NCBI RefSeq assembly: GCF_002834295.1
Contig: NZ_PISP01000001.1
Span: 1,550,001-1,614,000 of the forward strand
Reading direction: 5' to 3'
Source of the DNA: Rhodohalobacter barkolensis
GTDB lineage: Bacteria > Bacteroidota > Rhodothermia > Balneolales > Balneolaceae
Length of the DNA stretch: 64,000 nt
This document shows, in pieces, positions 45,430-54,362 of this stretch. Numbering within the stretch: position 1 is the stretch's first letter; the number at the start of each line of letters is the position of its first letter. The position numbers were made by a program, and so were the translations under genes. The notes below the pieces were generated by a model. It did not search any database and was not told the DNA's origin. It worked only from the letters and a program-made list of their open reading frames with translations.

Positions 45430-48228
45430 ATGAATATGAAATGGGAAGAAACGATTGCGCACTATGCAAAAAAATCTAATATCAGTGAACCACTAACGGG
45501 TAAACTAACCTCCCTGACGGCACTTCTTGAAGATTATCTTGTTCACAACGATAAAGAACCGCTTCGTGAACTGGCAGCCAACCTACCGGATCAGGCAGCA
45601 TCCGCTCTCGATCAAAATGGAGGGAAAGCAAACCGGGAGCTGGTAGAAAAAATAAACAGTCTGTCATCAGACGAAATCAGAGGACTTTTACGGCTTACTA
45701 CAATATTTTTCCATCTCGTAAACTCTCTTGAACAGCACGAGATTATCCGCATAAACAGAGAGCGTTCTAAAACCATTGATGTTGAAAATCCCAGAGCTGA
45801 AAGTATAGCCGACGCACTGCGATATTTCAAAGAAAAAGAGATGAGCTACGATGAAGCACTCGAATTATTTAAAAAGCTCGATATTCAGCCAACGGTTACA
45901 GCTCACCCAACAGAGGCGCGTCGCAGAAGTGTTCTTTACAAACAGGAAAGTATAACTTCCAAAATTAACCTGTTAGAAAATGAAAACCTTACTCCCAACG
46001 AAAAAGATGCTTATCTGCATCAGGTAGTCAATGAAATTGCTCTGTTGATCTCTACCGATGAGGTACGCCCGGAACGTCTCACGGTTGAAGATGAAGTTGA
46101 AAACGGTCTCTTCTTTTTTTCCAATACCATTTGGGAAACAGTTCCAAGACTTTATGATGACATCCGGTCTGCTTTTTCTCAGCAATACAATAAAACTCCG
46201 GATTTGCCAATCGTTTTGAGATATCGCTCTTGGATAGGAAGCGATCGTGATGGCAATCCAAATGTAACCCGCGACGTTACGTGGAAAACACTAATCTATC
46301 ACAGACGTGTAGCGCTGAAACTCTATCTGAGAGACCTCAGAATGATTCGCCGATATTTATCAGTGTCCAAAAACTTTGTTGAAGTTCCGGAAAAACTGCA
46401 GAAATCGCTTAAAAAAGATGAACAGGATGTTCCTTTAAGTGAGCAATACAAGCGGCCATATAAGAATGAACCGTTTCGCAGAAAGATCACGCACATTATG
46501 CACAGGCTGCAAAACATGCTGGATGATTTGGATCAGCCTGAACAAGAGATATTGGCATCAGCAACATACAGAGCCTCAGATTTTGGAAAAGATTTAGAGT
46601 TAATCGCTGACTCTTTAAAAGAGTCGGGTCTGGAAGACGTAGCCCGTTTTGGAGACTTTAATGATCTCATAATTCGGGCTAAAACGTTCGGTTTTCACAT
46701 GGCAGCACTTGATATCCGCCAGCACAGTGGCCGCCACGAAAGTGCCGTTAGTGAACTGTTATCTGCTGCTAATGTTCATACCGACTATGAATCGTTAAGC
46801 GAGCAAGAAAAAGTGGACCTTTTGATGTCTGAGCTTCGTAATCCACGACCGCTCGCGCCGGTAAATGCAAAACTGAGTGAACCTACCGAGGAAATTCTTA
46901 ATGTATTCCGGCTTATTATCACTTTAAAAGAGCTGGACGAAAATTCTTTTGGCAGTTATATCATCAGTATGACACATGGTGTCAGTGATATGCTTGAGGT
47001 TGTTCTTCTTGCCAAAGAGACCGGTCTCTGGAGAATGGAAAATGGAAAAGTTGAAAGTGAAATCGATGTCGTTCCGCTGTTTGAAACCATTGAGGATTTG
47101 GACAAAAGTGCCGAACAGATGCAAAACATACTTTCAAACCCGGTGTATAAAGAGCAGGTTAAAGCAAGAAACGATTTTCAGGAAATTATGCTCGGTTATT
47201 CAGACAGTAATAAAGATGGCGGGTACTGGATGGCCAACTGGGCTCTTCAAAAAGCTCAGCTCGAACTGGGTGAGGTTCTTCGGGAAAACAAGATTGACTT
47301 CAGACTATTCCATGGTCGAGGTGGGTCTGTAGGTCGCGGCGGTGGCCGATCCAATCGTGCTATATTGGGGCTTCCCTCAATTAGTAATAATGGACGCATT
47401 CGATTTACCGAGCAAGGAGAAATTATTTCCTTTCGATACTCACTGCCGGAAATTACGCGTCGCCACCTCGAACAGATTGTGAATGCCGTTGCAAGGGTTA
47501 CAGCCGGCGAAGGCCAGAAACCCATTGTTGAGGGCGACGAAACCGAATCGATCATGAACCGGATAGCCGAGGGTTCGATGAAGGCGTATAGAGACTTAAT
47601 CGATGACGAAGAGTTTTGGCCATGGTTCAAAAAAATCACTCCTGTGGAGCATATCGGTAATTTACCCATTGCTTCCCGTCCGGTTTCGAGAGGTGGAAAA
47701 AAAGGCCTTCAGTTTGAAAATCTAAGAGCAATCCCTTGGGTTTTCGGTTGGACACAGGTGCGATATAATGTACCGGGTTGGTTCGGTCTGGGTGCGTCTC
47801 TCGAAAAACTTCTGGAGGAGAAACCGGAAACGATGGATCTCCTTAAAAAGTGGTATAAGGAGTGGAGCTTTTTCGGTACCATTGTCGATAATGCCCAGCG
47901 AGAAATAGCCCGAACACATCTGCTTACTTCGCAAATGTATAGCGAGAGATCTGATAAGCGACTCCACGAACGGATTATCAAAGATTTTGAGAAGTCCAGG
48001 GAGATTATATTGAAAATAACGGAGCAGGAAGATATTCTCGACAGCCGGAAAGTCATTCAAAACTCTATTGCTTTCAGAAATATCTTCACCTATCCGCTAA
48101 ATCTTATTCAGGTTGAACTGTTGAACAGAAAAGACAGTGCAGAAAGTGAAGAGGAGCTGCAACAACTTAAACAACTGATATTCCTAAGTATCAACGGGGT
48201 TGCAGCGGCTATGCAGAGTACGGGATAA
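45430..48228 (+). CDS. ppc: Phosphoenolpyruvate carboxylase
   Basis: 932 residues, within the bacterial range. It fixes bicarbonate onto phosphoenolpyruvate to make oxaloacetate and so refills the TCA cycle. Catalytic His H159 lies in TAHPTEARRRS, and the glycine-rich loop with H628 reads FHGRGGSVGRGGGRSN. The C-terminal half contains LGYSDSNKDGGYW and the final MQSTG, a usual end for this enzyme. AAAGG lies before the ATG. Monocistronic, with hairpins on both sides. Confidence 0.97.
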   Translation: MNMKWEETIAHYAKKSNISEPLTGKLTSLTALLEDYLVHNDKEPLRELAANLPDQAASALDQNGGKANRELVEKINSLSSDEIRGLLRLTTIFFHLVNSLEQHEIIRINRERSKTIDVENPRAESIADALRYFKEKEMSYDEALELFKKLDIQPTVTAHPTEARRRSVLYKQESITSKINLLENENLTPNEKDAYLHQVVNEIALLISTDEVRPERLTVEDEVENGLFFFSNTIWETVPRLYDDIRSAFSQQYNKTPDLPIVLRYRSWIGSDRDGNPNVTRDVTWKTLIYHRRVALKLYLRDLRMIRRYLSVSKNFVEVPEKLQKSLKKDEQDVPLSEQYKRPYKNEPFRRKITHIMHRLQNMLDDLDQPEQEILASATYRASDFGKDLELIADSLKESGLEDVARFGDFNDLIIRAKTFGFHMAALDIRQHSGRHESAVSELLSAANVHTDYESLSEQEKVDLLMSELRNPRPLAPVNAKLSEPTEEILNVFRLIITLKELDENSFGSYIISMTHGVSDMLEVVLLAKETGLWRMENGKVESEIDVVPLFETIEDLDKSAEQMQNILSNPVYKEQVKARNDFQEIMLGYSDSNKDGGYWMANWALQKAQLELGEVLRENKIDFRLFHGRGGSVGRGGGRSNRAILGLPSISNNGRIRFTEQGEIISFRYSLPEITRRHLEQIVNAVARVTAGEGQKPIVEGDETESIMNRIAEGSMKAYRDLIDDEEFWPWFKKITPVEHIGNLPIASRPVSRGGKKGLQFENLRAIPWVFGWTQVRYNVPGWFGLGASLEKLLEEKPETMDLLKKWYKEWSFFGTIVDNAQREIARTHLLTSQMYSERSDKRLHERIIKDFEKSREIILKITEQEDILDSRKVIQNSIAFRNIFTYPLNLIQVELLNRKDSAESEEELQQLKQLIFLSINGVAAAMQSTG

Positions 48229-48236
48229 TCAATATC

Positions 48237-48266
48237 TAAGGGAAGGTTTTCAACTGCCTTCCCTTA
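48237..48266 (+). terminator. Perfect 10-bp hairpin after ppc
   Basis: TAAGGGAAGG (48237-48246) pairs with CCTTCCCTTA (48257-48266). It lies 9 bases after the ppc stop. No T-run follows on the + strand, so termination is likely weak or factor-assisted. Confidence 0.55.
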
Positions 48267-48434
48267 TACAAAAAAAGATTTTCTCAGATAATAGACATTG
48301 GATAACAAAACCCTTATAATATAGAACACAATATAACAACACCCGGTAAGCCTTTCTTGAGACTGACGCGTTAATTCAACTCTACTCTTCTGAAATACCC
48401 TTTATTGGGTGACTAATAATACCAATACAATACA

Positions 48435-48653
48435 ATGACACAACAAGGAACAGTTAAGTGGTTTGATGCTGAAAAAGGATTTGGATTCATTAAACCTAAC
48501 GACGGAAGCAAAGACATTTTCGTCCACAGAAATAATGTAAATAACCTAGCTCCTAACCAAGGTTTGGAAGATGGAGAAGAGGTCGAGTTTGACGTAGAAG
48601 AGACTCCTAAAGGACTTAGTGCTGTTGATGTAAACAGCCTTACATACGAATAA
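48435..48653 (+). CDS. Cold-shock domain protein
   Basis: 72 residues, a single cold-shock domain with RNP1 (KGFGFI) and RNP2 (DIFVHR). Such proteins bind single-stranded RNA or DNA and act as RNA chaperones. The roughly 165-base leader contains a small hairpin (ACCC/GGGT near 48400), in keeping with post-transcriptional control of csp genes, though no specific element can be claimed. Strong terminator downstream. Confidence 0.95.
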   Translation: MTQQGTVKWFDAEKGFGFIKPNDGSKDIFVHRNNVNNLAPNQGLEDGEEVEFDVEETPKGLSAVDVNSLTYE

Positions 48654-48684
48654 GCGATAAATTTTCCGGGTAACCGGAAATAGT

Positions 48685-48719
48685 AAAGCCCGTTCTGATT
48701 TTTCAGAACGGGCTTTTTT
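48685..48719 (+). terminator. Strong terminator after csp
   Basis: 14-base perfect arms (AAAGCCCGTTCTGA, 48685-48698, with TCAGAACGGGCTTT, 48703-48716), TTTT loop, T-tract after. Confidence 0.95.
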
Positions 48720-48761
48720 CTTTTGTACCCGGAACCCCTAACCGGGCACCTATCTCTCTAA

Positions 48762-49208
48762 TCACTTCATCTGTGCAAAAGCGGCTCTCTTCTTGTCTAA
48801 ACCTCTATTTTTTGCATCTATACTGTACCTTGTATGCGGAGCAAACTCAAGGCGTCCTTTTTCAATTGGCTCACCGGTAGCACGGCAGATACCATAGGTT
48901 CCGTTATCGATACGTACCAACGCTCTGTTTAGCTCATTGATATATTTGCGATTTCTCTGGATTAGCCGGTATGTCAAATCCAAACTCTCTTCACGGCTGC
49001 CAAGATCTCCCATGTGGTGAGTCAAGGATGATGCATCATCATCATCAGATGAACGAATATCCTCTATTTGATTTTGTAAATACTCCAGCTCGTCCTGGGC
49101 TTCTTCTCTCTTTCTCAATATGATCGCTTCAAAATAAGCAAGTTCTTCCGGTGAGAGGTTCGTTTTAAGTTCTTCAGTTGTTTCGGGAAATTTATTGATT
49201 GCTTTCAT
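48762..49208 (-). CDS. DksA/TraR-family protein with degenerate zinc finger
   Basis: 148 residues. A long coiled coil (about 20-110) leads into GTYGICRATGEPIEKGRLEF, the DksA/TraR finger region. Only the first cysteine remains; the other three positions are T, H and D/A (CRAT...PHTRYSIDAK). The same degenerate type is common in Bacteroidota as I recall. DksA-like proteins bind the RNA polymerase secondary channel and adjust transcription in the stringent response. The coiled-coil tip carries an acidic run (SSDDDDASS), as expected for function. Without zinc, folding must rest on other contacts. Confidence 0.85.
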   Translation of the reverse strand: MKAINKFPETTEELKTNLSPEELAYFEAIILRKREEAQDELEYLQNQIEDIRSSDDDDASSLTHHMGDLGSREESLDLTYRLIQRNRKYINELNRALVRIDNGTYGICRATGEPIEKGRLEFAPHTRYSIDAKNRGLDKKRAAFAQMK

Positions 49209-49507
49209 TGTCTTGGGGTTTTGTCATTCAAGTTTTACTGTATTGTTCTATAAACAGAATACCTAAATAAGCTATATCCCAAAATCGGGGAAAACCCTAT
49301 GCAGTGTTGAGGTGAAAGAGTATCGGATGCAAACTTTGTGGGGATCTGACCTACTTCAATCCCTGATGTATGTCATATACTACCCTTGCAATGAATGATC
49401 CCTTTTAAACAGAAATGAAAAATGAGCAGACCAACAGATACGGATCTGTTCAGATGAAAGCAGTACCATCAAACTCGGAAAAAATTCAATGCGAATTTTT
49501 GGCACGT
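49209..49507. other. Intergenic, no feature recognised
   Basis: 299 bases between the DksA-like start and the dat stop. It must hold the dksA-like promoter. A short frame on the + strand runs into dat and looks like a shadow. No hairpin or repeat stands out. Confidence 0.5.
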
Positions 49508-50362
49508 TTATGCAATGCCATGCAGTCTCTTTTTATACTCCGCCTGTATGGCTCTTACAATCTTACCCGGTTTACCGCCACCGATGGCCCGGCCATCCAC
49601 GTCAATAATGGGTTGAATATCTGTTGTTGTCCCTGTAAAAAAGATCTCGTCCAGTTCATATAAGTCATCCAGACGTACAGGTTCCGTTGTCAATGGAATA
49701 TTGAGTCCCTCGGCAATGTCGATCACCACACGACGCGTAATTCCATTCAGGATATAGTTTGAAGCAGGAAATGTATATAACGTTTCATCTTTTACAGCAA
49801 AGATGTTGGCATTCGGACTCTCTGTGATCACTCCATCACGAATCATAATTGCACTGTTTACACCGGCATCCTTTGCCTGCTGTTTAGCAAGCGTATTTGG
49901 CAAAAGGTTCACCGTTTTCAGATTACAGCGGCTCCAGCGTACATCAGGCACCGTAATCACTTTAACACCATTTTCGTGAAGCTCATTATGCGGTTTAAAA
50001 TGGCCTGATGACAGGAAAAGTGTTGCCGGTACTTCAGGATCCGGAAACGTATGAGTTCTTGGAAATGCAGCTCCTCTGGTCACCTGTAAATAAACTGTCG
50101 CCTCTCCTTCAGTGTGACCATTTCTTTGAAGAAGTTCTCTGCTGAGCTCCGGAATTCGATTACGAAGTTCCTGATCTAATTTAATTTTCAAACCTTTCAA
50201 ACCTTCATCCAAACGATCCAAATGCTCTTTCTCCTGAAAGAATGATCCATTCACAACTCTGGTTACTTCATACACACCATCGCCAAATACAAAGCCACGG
50301 TCAGCAATGGAAATAGCCGCATTTTCTTGTTCAATAAAAGATCCGTTTAGATATACTTGCAT
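49508..50362 (-). CDS. dat: D-amino-acid transaminase (class IV PLP)
   Basis: 284 residues. Class IV aminotransferase fold with VFGDGVYEVTRV near the N-terminus, the PLP lysine in RWSRCNLKTVNLLPN, and the phosphate-binding loop FFTGTTTDIQPI. The RW-R-C-(I/L)K-x-(L/V)NLL pattern is closer to Bacillus D-alanine transaminase than to branched-chain aminotransferases. It would interconvert D-alanine and D-glutamate for the cell wall. Branched-chain or aminodeoxychorismate lyase activity is less likely. Stands alone. Confidence 0.85.
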   Translation of the reverse strand: MQVYLNGSFIEQENAAISIADRGFVFGDGVYEVTRVVNGSFFQEKEHLDRLDEGLKGLKIKLDQELRNRIPELSRELLQRNGHTEGEATVYLQVTRGAAFPRTHTFPDPEVPATLFLSSGHFKPHNELHENGVKVITVPDVRWSRCNLKTVNLLPNTLAKQQAKDAGVNSAIMIRDGVITESPNANIFAVKDETLYTFPASNYILNGITRRVVIDIAEGLNIPLTTEPVRLDDLYELDEIFFTGTTTDIQPIIDVDGRAIGGGKPGKIVRAIQAEYKKRLHGIA

Positions 50363-50564
50363 AGTTGTATAAAACTGATTGAGATTTTAATAGGAAATAC
50401 TGTAGATGAACACAAATTCGAAGTTTAGAAAATAGGCTTTTAAACATAAAAAGTGGAGCCGTTTTAAATATCATTACATACTCGACAATTGAACTGTAAC
50501 AATGAGCTATAAAAATCGTAGTATTTTCTAATCGTTCTCACTTTTGAAAAATCTGCTCTCCTTT

Positions 50565-51023
50565 ATGAAAGAGATCAATACTATCATTCATATCCATGCC
50601 CCTTCTGAAATTGTTTGGGAAACATTGATGAATTTCCGGGACTATCCGGATTGGAATCCATTTATCAAATCGATTGAGGGTAAACCTGTGAAAGGTGAAT
50701 CAATCTCTGTAACTGTTCAACCACCAGATGGCCGACCCGTAACTTTCAAACCCAGCGTTCTGAAGTCTGATGATCAAAAAGAGTTTCGATGGAGAGGCAA
50801 AGTGATGGTAAAAGGTCTGTTCGACGGTGAGCACTATTTTATTCTAACCAAACTCCCCAACGGAAGCACTGCTGTAAATCATGGTGAATCCTTCAGCGGT
50901 CTTATTGTTCCATTGATGCGAGGTGTTCTGCAAAAAACCGAAAGAGGGTTCAAGCGTATGAATATTGCTCTAAAGGAACGGTGCGAACAAAAATATAAAG
51001 CGACAAAAAACAACTCTGCTTAA
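50565..51023 (+). CDS. SRPBCC-fold protein
   Basis: 152 residues from the ATG at 50565; a TTG start seven codons upstream is possible. The opening IHIHAPSEIVWETLMNF and FRDYPDWNPF are the usual first strand and helix of the START/Bet v1-like (SRPBCC) superfamily, which binds hydrophobic ligands in a deep pocket. No active-site residue identifies a specific enzyme. It lies 62 bases before the Crp/Fnr regulator gene on the same strand. Confidence 0.75.
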   Translation: MKEINTIIHIHAPSEIVWETLMNFRDYPDWNPFIKSIEGKPVKGESISVTVQPPDGRPVTFKPSVLKSDDQKEFRWRGKVMVKGLFDGEHYFILTKLPNGSTAVNHGESFSGLIVPLMRGVLQKTERGFKRMNIALKERCEQKYKATKNNSA

Positions 51024-51085
51024 ATTTCGGTGGTTGATTCAACCTTTCTCTGTTATCTTAACTCAGAATCTTAAAAAATGCCCTA

Positions 51086-51709
51086 ATGAATCAACTGGAA
51101 AAAATTGCTGAATTTCAGGCCTCTGAGGAGTTCATATCCGATCTGAAAAGATATGGTCAGCTTAAGAAGTTAAAAGCAGGAGATGTGCTGTTTGAAGAGA
51201 ATACGGCAATTCGTGCGATCCCAATTATTCTGAAAGGAAGTGTAAAGGTTTATCAGTCAGATGATGAATTCAAGGAGCTCCTCCTCTACTATCTCAAAGA
51301 GGGAGATACCTGCATCATGTCTGTTTTGAATGGTTTGTATAACGAAACCAATAAATTGAAGGCTGTGGCAAATGAAGATAGTGAAGTACTAATGCTTCCG
51401 GTTCAAAAATTGGGATTACTCACCAAAAAACATCCCGAGTGGATCGATTATATCTTCAGAATTTATCACCAGAGGTTCCAGGAGCTATTGGACGTGGTGA
51501 ACGCCGTTGCTTTTAAAAAGATGGATGAGCGCCTCCTTCAGTATCTTCAAAAACAGGGTGAGGTGAGTGGCAGACGATCCATTAAAATTACCCACGAAGA
51601 ACTTGCCAACGAACTGGGAACTGCACGCGTTGTGATCAGTCGACTTCTTAAACAGATGGAGAGCAACGGCCTGGTCAGGCTCAGCCGGAATAAAATCACC
51701 CTTTTGTAA
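51086..51709 (+). CDS. Crp/Fnr-family transcription regulator
   Basis: 207 residues: cyclic-nucleotide-binding-type beta-roll (about 20-125) followed by a winged helix with THEELANELGTARVVISRLLKQME. It has none of the Fnr cysteine cluster and lacks the cAMP phosphate-binding motif of Crp, so the effector is unclear. It precedes a thioredoxin/OsmC operon and probably controls it; two GTTAACAGT half-sites in opposite orientation lie between them. Such regulators in Bacteroidota often respond to redox or sulfur stress. Confidence 0.88.
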   Translation: MNQLEKIAEFQASEEFISDLKRYGQLKKLKAGDVLFEENTAIRAIPIILKGSVKVYQSDDEFKELLLYYLKEGDTCIMSVLNGLYNETNKLKAVANEDSEVLMLPVQKLGLLTKKHPEWIDYIFRIYHQRFQELLDVVNAVAFKKMDERLLQYLQKQGEVSGRRSIKITHEELANELGTARVVISRLLKQMESNGLVRLSRNKITLL

Positions 51710-51754
51710 CATTTGTAACTGAGTTTCGCTTTTCTTCTCGGTATTTTAATTCTC

Positions 51755-51819
51755 GTTAACAGTTAAGTCCGAAGCTTATGTAAGAAATATCATCTAGGCC
51801 GGCTCTGTATACTGTTAAC
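51755..51819. promoter_or_regulatory. Inverted GTTAACAGT pair, candidate operator
   Basis: GTTAACAGT (51755-51763) and its reverse complement ACTGTTAAC (51811-51819), 47 bases apart, in the gap between the Crp/Fnr gene and the operon that starts at 51849. Possible binding sites for the regulator. Confidence 0.4.
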
Positions 51820-51848
51820 AATAGAGAATAACCACACAAAATCACTTT

Positions 51849-52094
51849 ATGTTTTCAAATCTATCTGAACAGATATTTACAAACTGGCACCCCATGCGTT
51901 GGGTTGCACTCACTTTTGGATTGGTACTGGGCTACAACTGGCTTGTACACAATGCATCACTCTCCGGAGCACTCTCCATTTTCTTTTTGTTTCAAGCCGT
52001 AACCAATACAGGTTGCATGGCCGGACAGTGCGCTCCAAGAGCCGTTGCTTCTGACGATCAGATAGAAGACGTAGAATATGAAGAGATTAAATAA
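51849..52094 (+). CDS. YgaP-like small membrane protein
   Basis: 81 residues: two membrane helices (about 18-34 and 38-55), then a cysteine pair C56-x4-C61 (NTGCMAGQCAP) at the membrane edge and an acidic C-terminus. It resembles the DUF2892/YgaP-type transmembrane proteins usually linked to rhodanese or thioredoxin genes. The cysteine pair just before a thioredoxin gene suggests a thiol or sulfur-handling role. First gene of the operon, 15 bases before trx. Confidence 0.75.
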   Translation: MFSNLSEQIFTNWHPMRWVALTFGLVLGYNWLVHNASLSGALSIFFLFQAVTNTGCMAGQCAPRAVASDDQIEDVEYEEIK

Positions 52095-52109
52095 AACTGA
52101 GATATTGAC

Positions 52110-52442
52110 ATGAGTACAGAAACAAAACAGATGAGCTTTAACGACATTATTAAAGGTGAAACCCCCGTTCTGGTTGATTTTTACGCCGATTGGTGCGGAC
52201 CCTGTAAAATGATGGGCCCCATCCTTCACGATCTGAAGAAGCGATTGGGTGATAGCATTAATATCATCAAGATCGATGCGGAAAAAAATCCTCAGGCGGC
52301 CATCAAATACCAGGTTCGCGGAGTTCCAACACTGATTCTTTTCAAAAACGGAGACATTCTCTGGCAGCAGTCAGGAGTTGTACGAACCCCTCAACTTGAG
52401 CAAATCATCAATCAAAAAACAGCTGAATATGAGCAGCGATGA
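52110..52442 (+). CDS. Thioredoxin
   Basis: 110 residues, classical thioredoxin fold with W28-C29-G30-P31-C32 and cis-proline in GVPTLILF. No signal peptide, so cytosolic. It reduces disulfides or persulfides on targets. Overlaps the osmC-type gene by 14 bases, so the two are made together. Second gene of the redox operon behind the Crp/Fnr regulator. Confidence 0.94.
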   Translation: MSTETKQMSFNDIIKGETPVLVDFYADWCGPCKMMGPILHDLKKRLGDSINIIKIDAEKNPQAAIKYQVRGVPTLILFKNGDILWQQSGVVRTPQLEQIINQKTAEYEQR

Positions 52443-52884
52443 AGAGCATAACTATGCGGTAAACATTGCATGGAAGGAAGGGCGGATTGGCACAATGAGT
52501 TCACCCGGTCTGGACGAAACCATTGAAGTTGCCACTCCGCCTGAATTTCCCGGCGGTATTAAAGGGATCTGGTCGCCCGAACACCTTTTTACGGCGTCGG
52601 TATCCAGCTGTTTTATGACGTCATTTACCGCTGTTGCAGAGTATTCAAAATTTGAGTTTGAGGATCTGAGGATCAACAGTTCAGGTAAAATGAGCAGGGA
52701 TGAAAACGGCAAGTTTGTAATGAGTGAAATTACACTGAATCCGATTTTAACCATCAGTGATGAGTCGAAAGAGAAAAAGGCATTTCGCCTTCTCGAAAAG
52801 GCCGAGGAGATCTGCTTGATTACCCGATCCATTAAATCGAAAGTTCTGTTTGAACCTGTTGTAACCGTTAAAATACCTGCTTGA
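52429..52884 (+). CDS. OsmC/Ohr-family peroxidase-like protein
   Basis: 151 residues from the ATG at 52429, inside the end of trx; an upstream start at 52378 would read out of frame through trx and adds no match. SPEHLFTASVSSCFMTSF contains the first conserved cysteine and ICLITRSI the second, giving the Cys pair of OsmC/Ohr proteins, which reduce organic hydroperoxides. Partner thioredoxin may recycle it. Last gene of the operon, followed by a terminator. Confidence 0.9.
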   Translation: MSSDEEHNYAVNIAWKEGRIGTMSSPGLDETIEVATPPEFPGGIKGIWSPEHLFTASVSSCFMTSFTAVAEYSKFEFEDLRINSSGKMSRDENGKFVMSEITLNPILTISDESKEKKAFRLLEKAEEICLITRSIKSKVLFEPVVTVKIPA

Positions 52885-52925
52885 AATTTTTAAACACTAT
52901 TCATCAAGAGGGTTGTGGTTATTGG

Positions 52926-52959
52926 ATTGCAGGTTCTGAAAAGGACCTGCAATTTTTTT
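52926..52959 (+). terminator. Terminator of trx-osmC operon
   Basis: ATTGCAGGT (52926-52934) pairs with ACCTGCAAT (52945-52953), followed by T7. Confidence 0.9.
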
Positions 52960-52998
52960 GTCTTTGGTTTACTATTTTAAGAGAAAATCTTTTGGGAT

Positions 52999-53046
52999 TG
53001 CCACGGAAGTATGGAATGGAATTTAAATTTCCGTGCTTCCGTGGCA
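52999..53046. repeat. Imperfect palindromic repeat
   Basis: TGCCACGGAAG (52999-53009) pairs with CTTCCGTGGCA (53036-53046), and the arms continue inward for five more pairs with two G-T pairs. The right arm recurs at 61783-61801 with one change in 19 bases, so this belongs to a dispersed family. Confidence 0.75.
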
Positions 53047-53100
53047 TTTAAAAACCATCATTATTTCTGATATTGATTTAATCCATTACTAAATCATTTT

Positions 53101-53132
53101 TCATCCCCCTGTCCCCCTTCAAAGGGGGAATT
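53101..53132. repeat. C5/G5 palindromic intergenic repeat
   Basis: CCCCCTT-CA-AAGGGGG (53113-53128) with a further ATCCCCC just before. I recall very similar short elements scattered between genes in many Bacteroidota genomes. One copy here, 31 bases before the trans-sulfuration gene. Confidence 0.6.
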
Positions 53133-53158
53133 CAATTTCATTTAAAAAACTGAACACT

Positions 53159-54280
53159 ATGCGATTCGAAACAAAAGCCATACACGCCGGACTGGAAATT
53201 GAAAATCCTTCTAAGTCGATCATACCGCCAATCTCTCCCAGTACGATTTACGAAATTGATGCCGAGGGCCGCGATGATTCAGACCTTCACTACACCCGGC
53301 TTGGAAACCCGAATCGGAATCAGTTTGAACACTTAATTGCCACGCTGGAAGGTGGCGAAGTTGCTGCCGCTTTTTCATCGGGCATAGCGGCCGGAATGGC
53401 GGTTCTGCAATCATTGAAACCGGGTGATCACATTATCGTCCCGGAGGATATTTATGCCGGTAACCGCAAAATGATTCACAAAATCATGAGCCGATGGGGG
53501 CTTAAATCGAGCTTTATTGATATGACGGACCTTCAGAATATTGAAGATCATATCAATGAGAATACGCAGTTAATCTGGATTGAAACTCCATCCAATCCAC
53601 TGATGCGAATTACCGATATTACCGCTGTGACACGCCTCGCAAAAAAACACGGAATACGAACCGTGGCCGATAATACCTGGCCCACTCCCGTCAACCAGCT
53701 TCCCCTTGAATTGGGTGTTGATCTCGTTCTACACTCAACTTCAAAGTACTTTGGCGGTCACAGCGACATTCTCGGTGGTGCCCTTATTGCAAAAAAGAAG
53801 GATGAATGGTTTGAACAGATCCGACTGATTCAGCGAATGGGCGGCGCGGTTCCTTCTGCTCAGGATTGCTGGATGCTGAGCAGAAGTACACGCACACTTG
53901 CTTACCGAATGAAAGGACATAATGAGCATGCTGAAAAAGTGGCCCAATTCCTGAATGATCACCCAAAAGTTTCGAAGGTAATATACCCGTGGCTTCCCTC
54001 CCATCCCGGACATGAGATTGCCAAAAAACAGATGAAGGGTTTTGGCGGAATGGTATCCTTCCTTGTTGATACTGATCAAAAAGAGGCCATTGCCATAGTG
54101 GGACGCTCCAAGCTCATTAAGCGAGCAACAAGCCTGGGTGGAGTTGAAAGTACATGGGAACATCGCCAGAGCAGTGAGGGTGAAGGATCTGTGACCCCCA
54201 TAAACCTAATCCGCGTGAGTATCGGACTGGAACATCCCAATGATATCATCGAGGATATTGACCATGCTTTGGGAAAGTAG
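53159..54280 (+). CDS. PLP-dependent trans-sulfuration enzyme
   Basis: 373 residues. The Cys/Met-metabolism PLP family shows as FSSGIAAGMAVLQ, IETPSNPLMRITD, the PLP-lysine motif LHSTSKYFGGHSDILGG, and SLGGVESTWEHR near the C-terminus. It may act as cystathionine gamma-synthase, gamma-lyase or beta-lyase; the residues visible do not separate these. It lies after the redox operon but behind a terminator and two repeats, so it has its own promoter. Confidence 0.9.
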   Translation: MRFETKAIHAGLEIENPSKSIIPPISPSTIYEIDAEGRDDSDLHYTRLGNPNRNQFEHLIATLEGGEVAAAFSSGIAAGMAVLQSLKPGDHIIVPEDIYAGNRKMIHKIMSRWGLKSSFIDMTDLQNIEDHINENTQLIWIETPSNPLMRITDITAVTRLAKKHGIRTVADNTWPTPVNQLPLELGVDLVLHSTSKYFGGHSDILGGALIAKKKDEWFEQIRLIQRMGGAVPSAQDCWMLSRSTRTLAYRMKGHNEHAEKVAQFLNDHPKVSKVIYPWLPSHPGHEIAKKQMKGFGGMVSFLVDTDQKEAIAIVGRSKLIKRATSLGGVESTWEHRQSSEGEGSVTPINLIRVSIGLEHPNDIIEDIDHALGK

Positions 54281-54362
54281 ATGTTTCCTTTCTGAATTTA
54301 TAAAGCATTGTTTATTTTGATCTGATCAATCAAATTAAAACATTTTAAAAACATACTTTTCC

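Noticed and set aside
52378-52428. Upstream extension of the OsmC protein
   Set aside because: The additional 17 codons lie inside thioredoxin in another frame; the ATG at 52429 gives the normal N-terminus.
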